Assembly: GCF_000621865.1 (NCBI RefSeq)
Contig: NZ_JHXE01000022.1
Span: 1 to 64,000, forward strand
Length of the DNA: 64,000 nucleotides
Direction of reading: 5' to 3'
From: Pseudobutyrivibrio sp. MD2005
Lineage (GTDB): Bacteria > Bacillota > Clostridia > Lachnospirales > Lachnospiraceae
Under the pieces are notes generated by a model. That model did not search any database, was not told the origin of the DNA, and worked only from the letters and a program-made list of their open reading frames with translations. Both the position numbers and the translations under genes were made by a program. Each line of letters begins with the position of its first letter. Position 1 is the stretch's first letter. Below, one piece after another: positions 8,728 to 17,915 of this stretch.

Positions 8728-9093
8728 TTAGATTGCTTCTACATTACGTGTTGCAACAACATCTACGCCTGTGCCGCAGACATTTTTTACAACAACATCA
8801 CCGATATGAACTGGCGCGTTCATAACTGCTGCATCAATCTCTTTCATTACAGCATTAATTTTATCCTTTGGGATATTGCTTGCTGTCTTGACTGATACGC
8901 GAGGTTTATCTCCACCTAAAACAATTGATGTTGAGGTAACTGTTCTCTCTGGATGTGTAACCTCATTTTTAGCGTAGTTTTCGCCAATCTTACAAGTGTT
9001 TCCCGTTACAGATAAAACTTCGCCATTTTCTAATTCTACTGTTATCTGGCACCCCATTGGGCAGCCGATACAGGTTAATTCTCTCTTTTCCAT
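8728..9093 (-). CDS. DUF1667 iron-sulfur-type protein of the glycerol oxidation operon
   Basis: This 121-residue protein starts with a cysteine cluster CIGCPMGC (CxxCxxxC) followed by VTGNTCKIGENYA, and later NVCGTGVDVVATR, the hallmarks of DUF1667. Members accompany GlpA/GlpB-like oxidoreductases and are thought to supply a redox centre; the exact role is not established. It lies 15 bp downstream of the FAD oxidoreductase gene, so the three proteins likely form one anaerobic glycerol-3-phosphate-oxidising complex (inference). Confidence 0.9.
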   Translation of the reverse strand: MEKRELTCIGCPMGCQITVELENGEVLSVTGNTCKIGENYAKNEVTHPERTVTSTSIVLGGDKPRVSVKTASNIPKDKINAVMKEIDAAVMNAPVHIGDVVVKNVCGTGVDVVATRNVEAI

Positions 9094-9108
9094 TATCTTC
9101 GCCCTCCT

Positions 9109-10374
9109 TTATTCTGCTTCAATCTTTACTGTAATCTTTTTTAGGTCTGGCTTTTCCTCAAGCTTATTCTTAAGCAGAATTACTTGCTCCATTTCGCCAG
9201 GTGCCATGATTCTCTTTTTATTGTGCATGACCCTTTCGTCATCAAAATAAACGCTGACATAAGAATCTTTATATACAGCACCAACTCTAAATCTGACAGT
9301 AAGCTTATCGTCCATTCTTCCAATATCGATAGTAGATGGAACTGTGTAACGAGCTCCCTCTGTTGCAACGATTTCGATTTCGGCTCCAGAGTTCTCAGAA
9401 AGCTCGCCCTTTATAAACTTAGCTGCGTTTTGACCTGCTCTATCAGCTTCCTCTGATACATAGTCAACAAGGTCATGCACATGAAGAACATTTCCACAAG
9501 CAAATACACCAGGTATATTTGTTTCAAGTGATTCATTTACAACTGGGCCGCTTGTAATAGGGCTCATTTCAACACCGGCATTTCTTGAAAGCTCGTTCTC
9601 AGGAATAAGGCCGCAAGAAAGAAGCAATGTATCACATGTGTATCTTTCTTCTGTTCCTGGAATTGGCTTGCCATGATTATCAACCTCAGCAATAGTAACA
9701 GCTGAAAGATGCTCTTTGCCCTCAATATCCACTACAGTGTGACTAAGCTTAAGAGGAATACCAAAGTCATCTAAGCACTGTACAATATTTCTCTTTAATC
9801 CACCTGAGTAAGGCATAAGCTCTGCAACAACCTTAACCTTTGCGCCCTCAAGTGTCATACGGCGTGCCATGATAAGTCCAATGTCACCAGAACCAAGTAT
9901 TACCACTTCACGGCCAGGCATATAGCCTTCAATGTTTACAAGACGCTGTGCTGTACCTGCTGAAAAGATTCCTGCTGGTCTGTAGCCAGGGATATTTAAC
10001 GCTCCACGTGGACGCTCGCGACATCCCATTGCAAGAATAACAGCTCCTGCTTTAATCTGATACATTCCATCTTCACGGCTCATAGCGGTAACAACTCTAT
10101 CTTCAGAGATATCCATTACCATTGTATTGAGCTTATATTCAATTTTTGCATCGAGGACTTTCTCGATAAAACGATATGCATATTCTGGTCCTGTGAGCTC
10201 TTCCTTGAAAGTGTGAAGACCAAAACCATTATGTATGCACTGATTTAAAATTCCACCTAACTCTTTATCTCTTTCAAGAATAAGAATTTTATCTACACCG
10301 GCATTTCTTGCTGAAACCGCAGCTGCAAGACCAGCAGGGCCTCCGCCTACAATTACAATATCATAATTAAGCAT
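9109..10374 (-). CDS. FAD-dependent NAD(P)-disulfide-type oxidoreductase of the glp operon
   Basis: A 421-residue flavoprotein with an N-terminal FAD-binding Rossmann motif DIVIVGGGPAGLAAA (residues 5-19) and a second dinucleotide-binding motif VVILGSGDIGLIMARRM in the middle. FACGNVLHVHDLVDYVSEE marks the FAD-closing segment. Classical CxxC redox cysteines are not evident at the usual place, although NQCIHNGFG is present, so it is not a standard lipoamide dehydrogenase. It overlaps the stop of the GlpA-like gene by 1 bp (ATGA-type junction) and precedes the DUF1667 gene, which suggests it passes electrons from glycerol-3-phosphate oxidation. Confidence 0.9.
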   Translation of the reverse strand: MLNYDIVIVGGGPAGLAAAVSARNAGVDKILILERDKELGGILNQCIHNGFGLHTFKEELTGPEYAYRFIEKVLDAKIEYKLNTMVMDISEDRVVTAMSREDGMYQIKAGAVILAMGCRERPRGALNIPGYRPAGIFSAGTAQRLVNIEGYMPGREVVILGSGDIGLIMARRMTLEGAKVKVVAELMPYSGGLKRNIVQCLDDFGIPLKLSHTVVDIEGKEHLSAVTIAEVDNHGKPIPGTEERYTCDTLLLSCGLIPENELSRNAGVEMSPITSGPVVNESLETNIPGVFACGNVLHVHDLVDYVSEEADRAGQNAAKFIKGELSENSGAEIEIVATEGARYTVPSTIDIGRMDDKLTVRFRVGAVYKDSYVSVYFDDERVMHNKKRIMAPGEMEQVILLKNKLEEKPDLKKITVKIEAE

Positions 10375-11834
10375 TACTGATTGCCTCCCTTCTGATTTTT
10401 GGTGCGCTCCATTACAATATTTGAATGGCCACCACTCTTTGTAATCTCCTCATAAGGAAGACCTAATTCTCTGTGTAATATTTCCATAGTCTTTGGTGAG
10501 CAGAAGCCGGCCTGGCATCTTCCCATTCCAGCACGAGTTCTTCTCTTAACTCCATCTAAAGAACGTGCCCCCAAAGGTCTATGAATTGCATCTAAAATTT
10601 CACCCTCTGATATAGATTCGCAGCGGCAAATAATGTTACCATAGGCTGGATTTTTCTTAATTAATTCATTTCTTTCTTCAACTGATAGATCTGATGGGTT
10701 CATTACATCTTTTCTAGTGCTAATCCAATTAGCTTTGTTTGTAAGACCCATCATATCCTTTAACATATTTCCTACCATCTCGCCAATAGCTGGGCTAGAT
10801 GTTAGTCCCGGAGACTCGATAGCTGCACAATCGATAAAGTGTGGCGCACCATCTACTTCCCCAATGATAAACTCATGTCTTGCCTCGTGAGCACGAAGGC
10901 CTGCAAAGGATGTAATAACCTTTCTCATAGGAAGATTCTTTACGTGATCATTAGCCTTTGCAATTAAGTCGCCAATACCAGCTGCTGTTGTGTTTGTTCC
11001 TTCTTTATCATCAATATCAATAGCAGTTGGGCCGACGATAAGATTGCCATGGACAGTAGGTGATACAAGTACACCCTTACCAAGGTTTGTTGGCTGCGGG
11101 AATATTGTGTGACTTACATGGGTTCCAACTTCTTTATCTAAGAGGCAATAATCTCCACGTCTTGGGATGATTTCGATTTTATCGTCATCCTTGCTTACCA
11201 TATTATGAATTACACCTGAATAAACACCTGCTGCATTGACAACATATCTTGTAACATACTCGCCATTATTTGTGCGAATATGCCATAATCCATCTTCATC
11301 CGAACAAATATCTTCTACCTTTGTATTAAATCTAAAATCTACTCCATTTACATTAGCATTCTCTGCCATTGCTATATTTAATTTGAATGGACAGATAATA
11401 CCGCCAGTTGGTGCATATAATGCTCCTTCTACGTTATCTGAAAGATTTGGCTCCATCTCAAGAGCCTCCTCGCGGCTTAAAATCTTTAAGCCTTTAACTC
11501 CATTTTTAACGCCTCGATCATAAAGATCTTTAAGGCCATCTAAAGCTTCTTTGTGGATGCAAACAACCATGGAACCATTTCTCTTGAACGGAATGTCCAA
11601 ATCTCGGCATAGGTCATCCATCATTTCATTTCCACGTACATTTAGTTTTGCCATCAGAGAACCAGCAGCTGCATCAAATCCTGCATGAACAATTGCAGAA
11701 TTAGCTTTCGAAGTTCCTTCGCAAACATCCTCACATTTTTCTAAAACGCAGACATTTGTCTCATAACGTGAAAGCTCTCTCGCAATTGCGCTGCCAGAAA
11801 CGCCTGCGCCTATGATTATGACATCATACAACAT
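10374..11834 (-). CDS. glpA: Glycerol-3-phosphate dehydrogenase-like FAD oxidoreductase with C-terminal BFD [2Fe-2S] domain
   Basis: This 486-residue protein starts with an FAD-binding motif DVIIIGAGVSGSAIARELSR (residues 4-23) and a DAO-type fold with EGTSKANSAIVHAGFD and PRRGDYCLLD. The C-terminal about 90 residues carry a BFD-type [2Fe-2S] domain: ICRCESISEGEI and GMGRCQAGFC. It matches the anaerobic GlpA-like enzymes that oxidise glycerol-3-phosphate to DHAP. It is separated from glpF by a strong hairpin at 11871-11923, which may make its expression conditional. The symbol is by similarity. Confidence 0.88.
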   Translation of the reverse strand: MLYDVIIIGAGVSGSAIARELSRYETNVCVLEKCEDVCEGTSKANSAIVHAGFDAAAGSLMAKLNVRGNEMMDDLCRDLDIPFKRNGSMVVCIHKEALDGLKDLYDRGVKNGVKGLKILSREEALEMEPNLSDNVEGALYAPTGGIICPFKLNIAMAENANVNGVDFRFNTKVEDICSDEDGLWHIRTNNGEYVTRYVVNAAGVYSGVIHNMVSKDDDKIEIIPRRGDYCLLDKEVGTHVSHTIFPQPTNLGKGVLVSPTVHGNLIVGPTAIDIDDKEGTNTTAAGIGDLIAKANDHVKNLPMRKVITSFAGLRAHEARHEFIIGEVDGAPHFIDCAAIESPGLTSSPAIGEMVGNMLKDMMGLTNKANWISTRKDVMNPSDLSVEERNELIKKNPAYGNIICRCESISEGEILDAIHRPLGARSLDGVKRRTRAGMGRCQAGFCSPKTMEILHRELGLPYEEITKSGGHSNIVMERTKNQKGGNQ

Positions 11835-11870
11835 AGTTTTTTCTCCTACCTTTTACTTTTATTTACTGTT

Positions 11871-11923
11871 AAAAAAGGAGTCGGTAACTAAACGCATCTC
11901 ATCATGCGTTCAATACCGACTCC
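11871..11923 (-). terminator. Terminator or attenuator between glpF and glpA
   Basis: Nested inverted repeats: an outer 10-bp stem GGAGTCGGTA (11877-11886 with 11914-11923) and an inner 7-bp stem AACGCAT (11891-11897 with 11904-11910). On the minus strand the hairpin is followed by six T (11876-11871). It lies 37 bp upstream of the GlpA-like start. B. subtilis GlpP antiterminates at such a hairpin before glpD, so this may be a regulated attenuator rather than a plain terminator (inference). Confidence 0.88.
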
Positions 11924-12012
11924 AATCCTCAGTGTATACAATAGTTCAGTTTTAAATGGTTCCAGTATTGAATACTGAAATACGATTATTAAGATTGATT
12001 CCTTGAATCAAA

Positions 12013-12741
12013 TTAGCCAAACATCTGAGCTGCTGCAAGAGCATTGTAAAGAAGGGCTGCAACTACACCACCACAAATAGGTGCAACTGCTGGAATCCAT
12101 CCATAGCTCCAGTTGCCATCTTTCTTACCAAAGTTTGGTGCTAAAAGAAGGTATGCAATACGAGGAGCTGTATCTCTTGCTGCATTCATTGCGTATCCTG
12201 TAAGACCACCAAATGAAGCACCGCATGCAACGATTACACCATATACAAGTATCCATGAAACATTAGACTCGCCTGCTGCTCCAGGAATAAGTGAAAGTGT
12301 AAATACAAGAATAAATGTTGCTACAAACTCTGAAAGGAAGTTAAGGCACTGATTTGGAATAGAAGCTGATGTACAGAAGCATCCTCTTACTACTGCATCA
12401 TCTGCTGTTTCCTTAATGTGGTCGTGATAAAGAACCAAAAGGATTGCAGCGCCTACAAAACCGCCAAGCATCTGAGCTACGATCTGGCCTGGTACTGTGC
12501 TCCAGTCACCAGTTCTGATAGCTGCACCAATTGTAACTGCAGGGTTAAATGCAGAACCGCAACCTGCAAATCTGCTCATTGCAAATGCAGGAACCATAAC
12601 AGCCATTCCCCAACCAATAAGGATGTGAACTGCTCCGCCGCCCTTAAAGCCTGACTTATTCAAATTAACGTTACAGCAAACACCATCACCAAGTAGAACA
12701 AGAATAATCGTACCAATAAACTCGCCTAAATAAACTGACAT
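12013..12741 (-). CDS. glpF: Glycerol uptake facilitator (aquaglyceroporin)
   Basis: A MIP-family channel of 242 residues from the chosen start. The ATG at 12741 (MSVYLGEFIGT) is preceded by AAGGGGG and gives the usual N-terminus; an upstream in-frame start at 12813 would add 24 residues with no ribosome site. Six membrane helices are visible. The first pore motif is a normal NPA (AFNPAVTIGAA), while the second is NAA (MNAARDTAPR), a variant of the NPARD signature. It lies downstream of glpK and upstream of the glpA hairpin. Confidence 0.93.
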   Translation of the reverse strand: MSVYLGEFIGTIILVLLGDGVCCNVNLNKSGFKGGGAVHILIGWGMAVMVPAFAMSRFAGCGSAFNPAVTIGAAIRTGDWSTVPGQIVAQMLGGFVGAAILLVLYHDHIKETADDAVVRGCFCTSASIPNQCLNFLSEFVATFILVFTLSLIPGAAGESNVSWILVYGVIVACGASFGGLTGYAMNAARDTAPRIAYLLLAPNFGKKDGNWSYGWIPAVAPICGGVVAALLYNALAAAQMFG

Positions 12742-12774
12742 AAAAATTTCCCCCTTACTTAAAATATAATATTT

Positions 12775-12913
12775 ATAAGCACCCAATAAATATAACATGC
12801 TCCCGCAGGCCACCTTCCATACTCGGGCAAGGGAACTCCCCTAAAGGGGCACCCTCCTTCCCCGGCATGGAGCCTTCCTGCTCGCGCTTGCCAACTTTCC
12901 GAAGGGTGCTTAT
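12775..12913 (-). repeat. GC-rich intergenic element flanked by 10-bp inverted repeats
   Basis: Between glpK and glpF lies a stretch far richer in G+C than its surroundings. Its ends are ATAAGCACCC (12775-12784) and the inverted copy GGGTGCTTAT (12904-12913). Inside are CCCC-TAAA-GGGG and several purine/pyrimidine-skewed blocks such as GGGGAAGGAGGGTGCCCC read on the minus strand. No ORF is convincing. It looks like a MITE-like insertion or a structured RNA embedded in the glp mRNA; I see no second copy in the window. Confidence 0.5.
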
Positions 12914-12932
12914 TGTTCAATTTTTTAACGAC

Positions 12933-14471
<1,539 letters not shown>

Positions 14472-14494
14472 TTACTTAGGAGCAGGTAATGCAA

Positions 14495-15073
14495 CTAAAG
14501 CTGCCATACATCCTCATTGGTGGTAGATACGGCAAGCACCCCATTATTTAGTGCATTCATAACATCATCTCTGTCCGTTATAAGACCTCCCGCTAAAACT
14601 GGAACTCGGCTCACATCATTTACTCTTTTAATAATTTTAGGAAGCACGATTCCTGGCAGAATTTCAATGACATCTGGCTGCGATACTCCATGGCGATCTT
14701 GTTTTTCAATATTGACAAGAGCCATACTGTCGATAACGAAGTATCTAAGCACTGTATATAAACCCAACTCCTTTGCCCTTCCGATGAGATTCCCCTTAGT
14801 AGTGATAATACCATCAGCCAAGGTATTATTCTTAATGAAGTCCACAGAGATTTCTTTTGTGTTATTCAGACCTGTAATCAAATCCAAATGAACCATAGCA
14901 ACTTTGCCAACTGCTTTGATTTGGCTAACTATTTCTGGGATAGTACAAACATCTCCATATAAGATGAAGATAATTTCACAATCCGTTTCAATAGCATGCT
15001 GTAACCCCTGGTCATCCTTAATGGCTGCAATAACTGGATTAACCTCCAGCTTTTCGATGAATTCTCTGTGCAT
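14495..15073 (-). CDS. glpP: Glycerol-3-phosphate responsive antiterminator
   Basis: The 192-residue protein matches GlpP, the TIM-barrel-like RNA-binding regulator that, with glycerol-3-phosphate, prevents termination at glp leaders. Visible family segments are NPVIAAIKDDQGL near the N-terminus, VHLDLITGLNN in the middle, DGIITTKGNLIGRAKELGL, EILPGIVLPKII and VLAGGLITDRDDV. GGAG precedes the ATG. It is the first gene of the glp unit and lies directly downstream of its own terminator-like leader, implying autoregulation. Confidence 0.94.
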   Translation of the reverse strand: MHREFIEKLEVNPVIAAIKDDQGLQHAIETDCEIIFILYGDVCTIPEIVSQIKAVGKVAMVHLDLITGLNNTKEISVDFIKNNTLADGIITTKGNLIGRAKELGLYTVLRYFVIDSMALVNIEKQDRHGVSQPDVIEILPGIVLPKIIKRVNDVSRVPVLAGGLITDRDDVMNALNNGVLAVSTTNEDVWQL

Positions 15074-15108
15074 TATTTATACTCCTTCATTTTCTACCCT
15101 TTAGGCAC

Positions 15109-15167
15109 AAAAAAAGAACATGCCTATAGAACAAAGAGCTCACCTCTTATAATCACAGCCACATTCT
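15109..15167 (-). promoter_or_regulatory. GlpP-type leader terminator/antiterminator of the glp operon
   Basis: On the minus strand AGAATGTGGC (15167-15158) pairs, with two G-U wobbles, to GGCATGTTCT (15124-15115), and seven T follow immediately (15114-15108). A small internal hairpin AAGAG/CTCTT lies in the loop. The element sits 40 bp upstream of the glpP start and downstream of a consensus promoter, which fits the leader targeted by GlpP in other Bacillota. Confidence 0.8.
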
Positions 15168-15202
15168 CATCTCTCACGGGCATTTATTAACTTTGTAATT
15201 AC

Positions 15203-15231
15203 ATACTACATCACTTTTGGGTAAATATCAA
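15203..15231 (-). promoter_or_regulatory. glp operon promoter
   Basis: Minus-strand TTGATA (15226-15231), 17-bp spacer and TAGTAT (15203-15208). It precedes the leader terminator and glpP. The remaining spacer 15232-15380 is A/T-rich, with no further feature that I can support. Confidence 0.75.
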
Positions 15232-15380
15232 CATATTTTTTTCACATTTCCACCACCATATGTACATAATTACTTATTAGTAAAGTTGTGCATATGTCAC
15301 AGTGCTAGTAATATTAGACAATAGCGCAGTGTTTACAGCCTATTTTATCAAACAGTTTATGTAATATTTTCATAATAAAG

Positions 15381-15412
15381 AAAAAAGCGACATGCCACTA
15401 ATGACATGTCGC
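15381..15412 (-). terminator. Terminator of the hom-thrH operon
   Basis: GCGACATG (15387-15394) pairs with CATGTCGC (15405-15412), and six T follow on the minus strand (15386-15381). It lies 13 bp beyond the thrH stop codon. Confidence 0.92.
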
Positions 15413-15425
15413 ATAATCTATTATT

Positions 15426-16028
15426 TTATTTCTGTGCTGAGATTATCGCATCATACAATTCATCGTACTCTTCGAAAGCTGGATACTGTGGATAATCTTT
15501 CTTTATTGAATCAGTTGTTCTGAAAAGGAATCCAGCAGCTGATGCTTCTATCATCGCAAGATCATTAAAGCTATCGCCACTTGCAATTGTCTCAAATCCG
15601 CATGACTGTAATGCTCTAACTGTTGTCAGCTTGCTCTTCTCACAGCGCATTTTATAACCTGTGATTTCACCAGACTCTGAAACTACTAATTCATTACAGA
15701 AGATGGTTGGCATCCCAAGCTTTTCCATAAGAGGACCTGCAAATTGAGAGAATGTGTCACTGATGATAATAACCTGTCCCTGTGCTCTAAGCTTATCCAA
15801 AAACTCTTTAGCCCCTGGCAATGGATCAATAGTTGCTATTGTGTCTTGAATCTCTTTCAATCCAAGTCCATGCTCCTTAAGAATGTTGATACGATAATTC
15901 ATTAACTTATCGTAATCTGGTTCGTCTCTGGTAGTCTTTTTTAACTCTGGAATGCCTGATGCTTCAGCAAATGCAATCCAAATCTCTGGTACTAAAACGC
16001 CCTCTAAATCCAAGCAAGTAATATACAT
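15426..16028 (-). CDS. thrH: Homoserine phosphotransferase / phosphoserine phosphatase ThrH
   Basis: This 200-residue HAD-superfamily protein has motif I as DLEGVLVPE (residues 7-15), in which the second Asp is replaced by Glu as in ThrH, motif II IISDTFSQF, a conserved lysine in RCEKSKLT, and motif IV ASGDSFNDLAM. ThrH moves phosphate from phosphoserine to homoserine and so feeds threonine synthesis without ThrB. The position 30 bp downstream of homoserine dehydrogenase supports this role over plain SerB. AAGGAG precedes the ATG. Confidence 0.92.
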   Translation of the reverse strand: MYITCLDLEGVLVPEIWIAFAEASGIPELKKTTRDEPDYDKLMNYRINILKEHGLGLKEIQDTIATIDPLPGAKEFLDKLRAQGQVIIISDTFSQFAGPLMEKLGMPTIFCNELVVSESGEITGYKMRCEKSKLTTVRALQSCGFETIASGDSFNDLAMIEASAAGFLFRTTDSIKKDYPQYPAFEEYDELYDAIISAQK

Positions 16029-16058
16029 AACAATCTCCTTACAAAAACGCCAAACTAA

Positions 16059-17255
16059 TTAGTAAAATCTGATAACAGAAATAACTCCGCCAAGTGCAGT
16101 CTTACGCTCGTTGAACTCTGATTCTGTCATTTCCGCTGTGATGAATCCTGTCTCGTCGTCTAAATCTAAGTCAGTGTACTTAACTTCTTCAAATTCATTC
16201 TCGATATTTGACTGAAGTGCTGATGTACGAACGAAATATTTATATTTCTGTTCAGATGGATTAGAAAGCTCAAGCTTTTCATTTGCCCATCCAATTCTTA
16301 CATGCTTATCTACATTTCTAGCTAAAAATACTAAATCGCCTACTACTGCTGATGCTGTAGGAAGTGCACCTGCGCCAGCGCCGTAGTACATAGATTCTCC
16401 AAGCATATTTCCGCGAACTGATACAGCATTCATAACACCAGATACATGGTAAAGCATCTGATCAGGCTTTACTAAAAATGGAGCTACGCGGCATGAATAT
16501 GTATCGCCAACCTTAGTGCTCTTGGCAATAAGCTTGATGCTATAGCCCATTGATTTTGCATATTTGAAATCTGTTGAAGAAATCTTGCTGATTCCTTCTG
16601 TAGGGATTTCTGTATAATCAACATTCTTTCCTGCAACAAGAGATGTAAGAATAGCAATCTTTCTGCAGCTGTCATGTCCCTCAACATCTGCTGTAGGATC
16701 TTTTTCTGCATAACCTAATGACTGAGCCTCTGCAAGAATCTGAGCATATTCGCTACCAAACTGCTCCATGTTTGTAAGCATATAGTTTGTTGTGCCATTA
16801 CATATAGCAGCTATTTCTTCAATAACATCACCTGTAAGACAAGCTGTGAGTGTACGAATAATAGGAATACCGCCGCCAACAGCCGCTTCAAATACAAAGT
16901 TAACATCGTTATCCTTTGCAATTTTCATAAGTTCAGCGCCCTTGTCTGCAACAAGTGCTTTGTTAGATGTTGTGACAGATTTTCCTGCTTCCAACATCGC
17001 CTTAACAAAAGTAAATGCAGGCTCAACTCCACCCATTGTTTCAACAACGAGTTTTATCTCTTTATCTTTAGCAATCTCCTTATAATCCTTTACAAAACAA
17101 TTTGCATGAGGATCATCAGGGAATTCTCTTAAATCAAGAATATACTTAATTTCTAAAGCTTCACCTAATCTCTCTTTGATTATGTCCTTATTTGTGTCAA
17201 GAACCTTTGCTACACCGGAACCGATTGTTCCATAGCCCATTATTGCTACTTTCAT
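16059..17255 (-). CDS. hom: Homoserine dehydrogenase
   Basis: The 398-residue NAD(P)-dependent enzyme reduces aspartate semialdehyde to homoserine. The Rossmann motif MGYGTIGSGVAKVL (residues 6-19) opens the protein. The substrate domain carries EAAVGGGIPIIRTL, ICNGTTNYML, and ADVEGHDSCRKIAILT. ACT-type regulatory sequence is short at the C-terminus, which is about 30 residues smaller than the B. subtilis type. It lies 4 bp downstream of the ACT/HTH gene and upstream of thrH. Confidence 0.95.
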   Translation of the reverse strand: MKVAIMGYGTIGSGVAKVLDTNKDIIKERLGEALEIKYILDLREFPDDPHANCFVKDYKEIAKDKEIKLVVETMGGVEPAFTFVKAMLEAGKSVTTSNKALVADKGAELMKIAKDNDVNFVFEAAVGGGIPIIRTLTACLTGDVIEEIAAICNGTTNYMLTNMEQFGSEYAQILAEAQSLGYAEKDPTADVEGHDSCRKIAILTSLVAGKNVDYTEIPTEGISKISSTDFKYAKSMGYSIKLIAKSTKVGDTYSCRVAPFLVKPDQMLYHVSGVMNAVSVRGNMLGESMYYGAGAGALPTASAVVGDLVFLARNVDKHVRIGWANEKLELSNPSEQKYKYFVRTSALQSNIENEFEEVKYTDLDLDDETGFITAEMTESEFNERKTALGGVISVIRFY

Positions 17256-17259
17256 GCTG

Positions 17260-17703
17260 TCACTCCCTTGCTAATATTTTTACGTAATGGACACCTTCTA
17301 CATTTTCAACTGCGGTAACTAACTCGGTGAAATCACCCGAATCTTCCAAAACATCTACAGAAAGTGTGAGTGTTGCAAAACCTCCAACAGGCACACTTTG
17401 GTGAATAGTCAAGATATTAACGCGGAAATGGGCAATCTCATCTAACACTCTTGATAAAATACCTGGCTCATCTTCAAGCTGGATAACCATATTTATAGTC
17501 TTTCCTTTAGTGTCCTCGTGGAAAGGGAATATGTCATCCTTATATTTATAGAAAGAACTGCGGCTAATCCCCACCTGTTCTGTAGCTTCCTGAACAGACG
17601 CGCACTTTCCTGTAGCAAGTAGCTTATTAGCTGCCACTACTTTAAGCAAAACTTCCGGTACGGCCTTTTCTTTAATTACAAAATAAGTAGTTTTCTCTGC
17701 CAT
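17260..17703 (-). CDS. ACT domain protein with N-terminal helix-turn-helix (PheB/UPF0735 family)
   Basis: The 147-residue protein combines an N-terminal helical part resembling a helix-turn-helix (ASVQEATEQVGISRSSFYKY, residues 36-55) with a C-terminal ACT domain (about 70-147; DEPGILSRVLDEIA and SVPVGGFATLTLSV). The family is UPF0735, often next to hom. It probably senses an amino acid and regulates the threonine branch; the palindrome over its own promoter start (17728-17747) is a natural target. Function is inference from domain content and context. Confidence 0.85.
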   Translation of the reverse strand: MAEKTTYFVIKEKAVPEVLLKVVAANKLLATGKCASVQEATEQVGISRSSFYKYKDDIFPFHEDTKGKTINMVIQLEDEPGILSRVLDEIAHFRVNILTIHQSVPVGGFATLTLSVDVLEDSGDFTELVTAVENVEGVHYVKILARE

Positions 17704-17727
17704 AATTCCTCCATGAGTGTCTTTCCT

Positions 17728-17747
17728 GCAAATACATTTGTATTTGC
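17728..17747 (-). promoter_or_regulatory. 20-bp palindromic operator candidate at the hom operon start
   Basis: GCAAATACA and TGTATTTGC form perfect 9-bp arms around a TT centre. The site begins about 7 bp downstream of the -10 box, so it covers the expected transcription start and leads into the leader of the ACT/HTH gene. It could be a repressor site or a short leader hairpin. Confidence 0.7.
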
Positions 17748-17754
17748 TCAGAAG

Positions 17755-17783
17755 ATAATATCATTTATTCTGCACTAATGCAA
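17755..17783 (-). promoter_or_regulatory. Promoter of the ACT-hom-thrH operon
   Basis: Minus-strand TTGCAT (17778-17783), 17-bp spacer and TATTAT (17755-17760). The palindromic operator candidate follows directly. Confidence 0.7.
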
Positions 17784-17842
17784 GCTATTAAATCAGGTTA
17801 TTTTTATATTTGTGCAATAATTTTAAGTTTGTTAAGACTAAG

Positions 17843-17871
17843 TTGATTTAGATAGGGCTAATCATTATAAT
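17843..17871 (+). promoter_or_regulatory. Promoter of the FNT channel gene
   Basis: Plus-strand TTGATT (17843-17848), 17-bp spacer and a perfect TATAAT (17866-17871), 45 bp upstream of the ATG. It is divergent from the hom operon promoter. Confidence 0.8.
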
Positions 17872-17915
17872 TATTATAAAACAACTAATAATAAATATCA
17901 GGAGAATTATTAATC

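Noticed and set aside
12742-12813. Longer GlpF start at 12813
   Set aside because: No ribosome site precedes it, and the added residues come from the edge of the GC-rich element; the ATG at 12741 has AAGGGGG.
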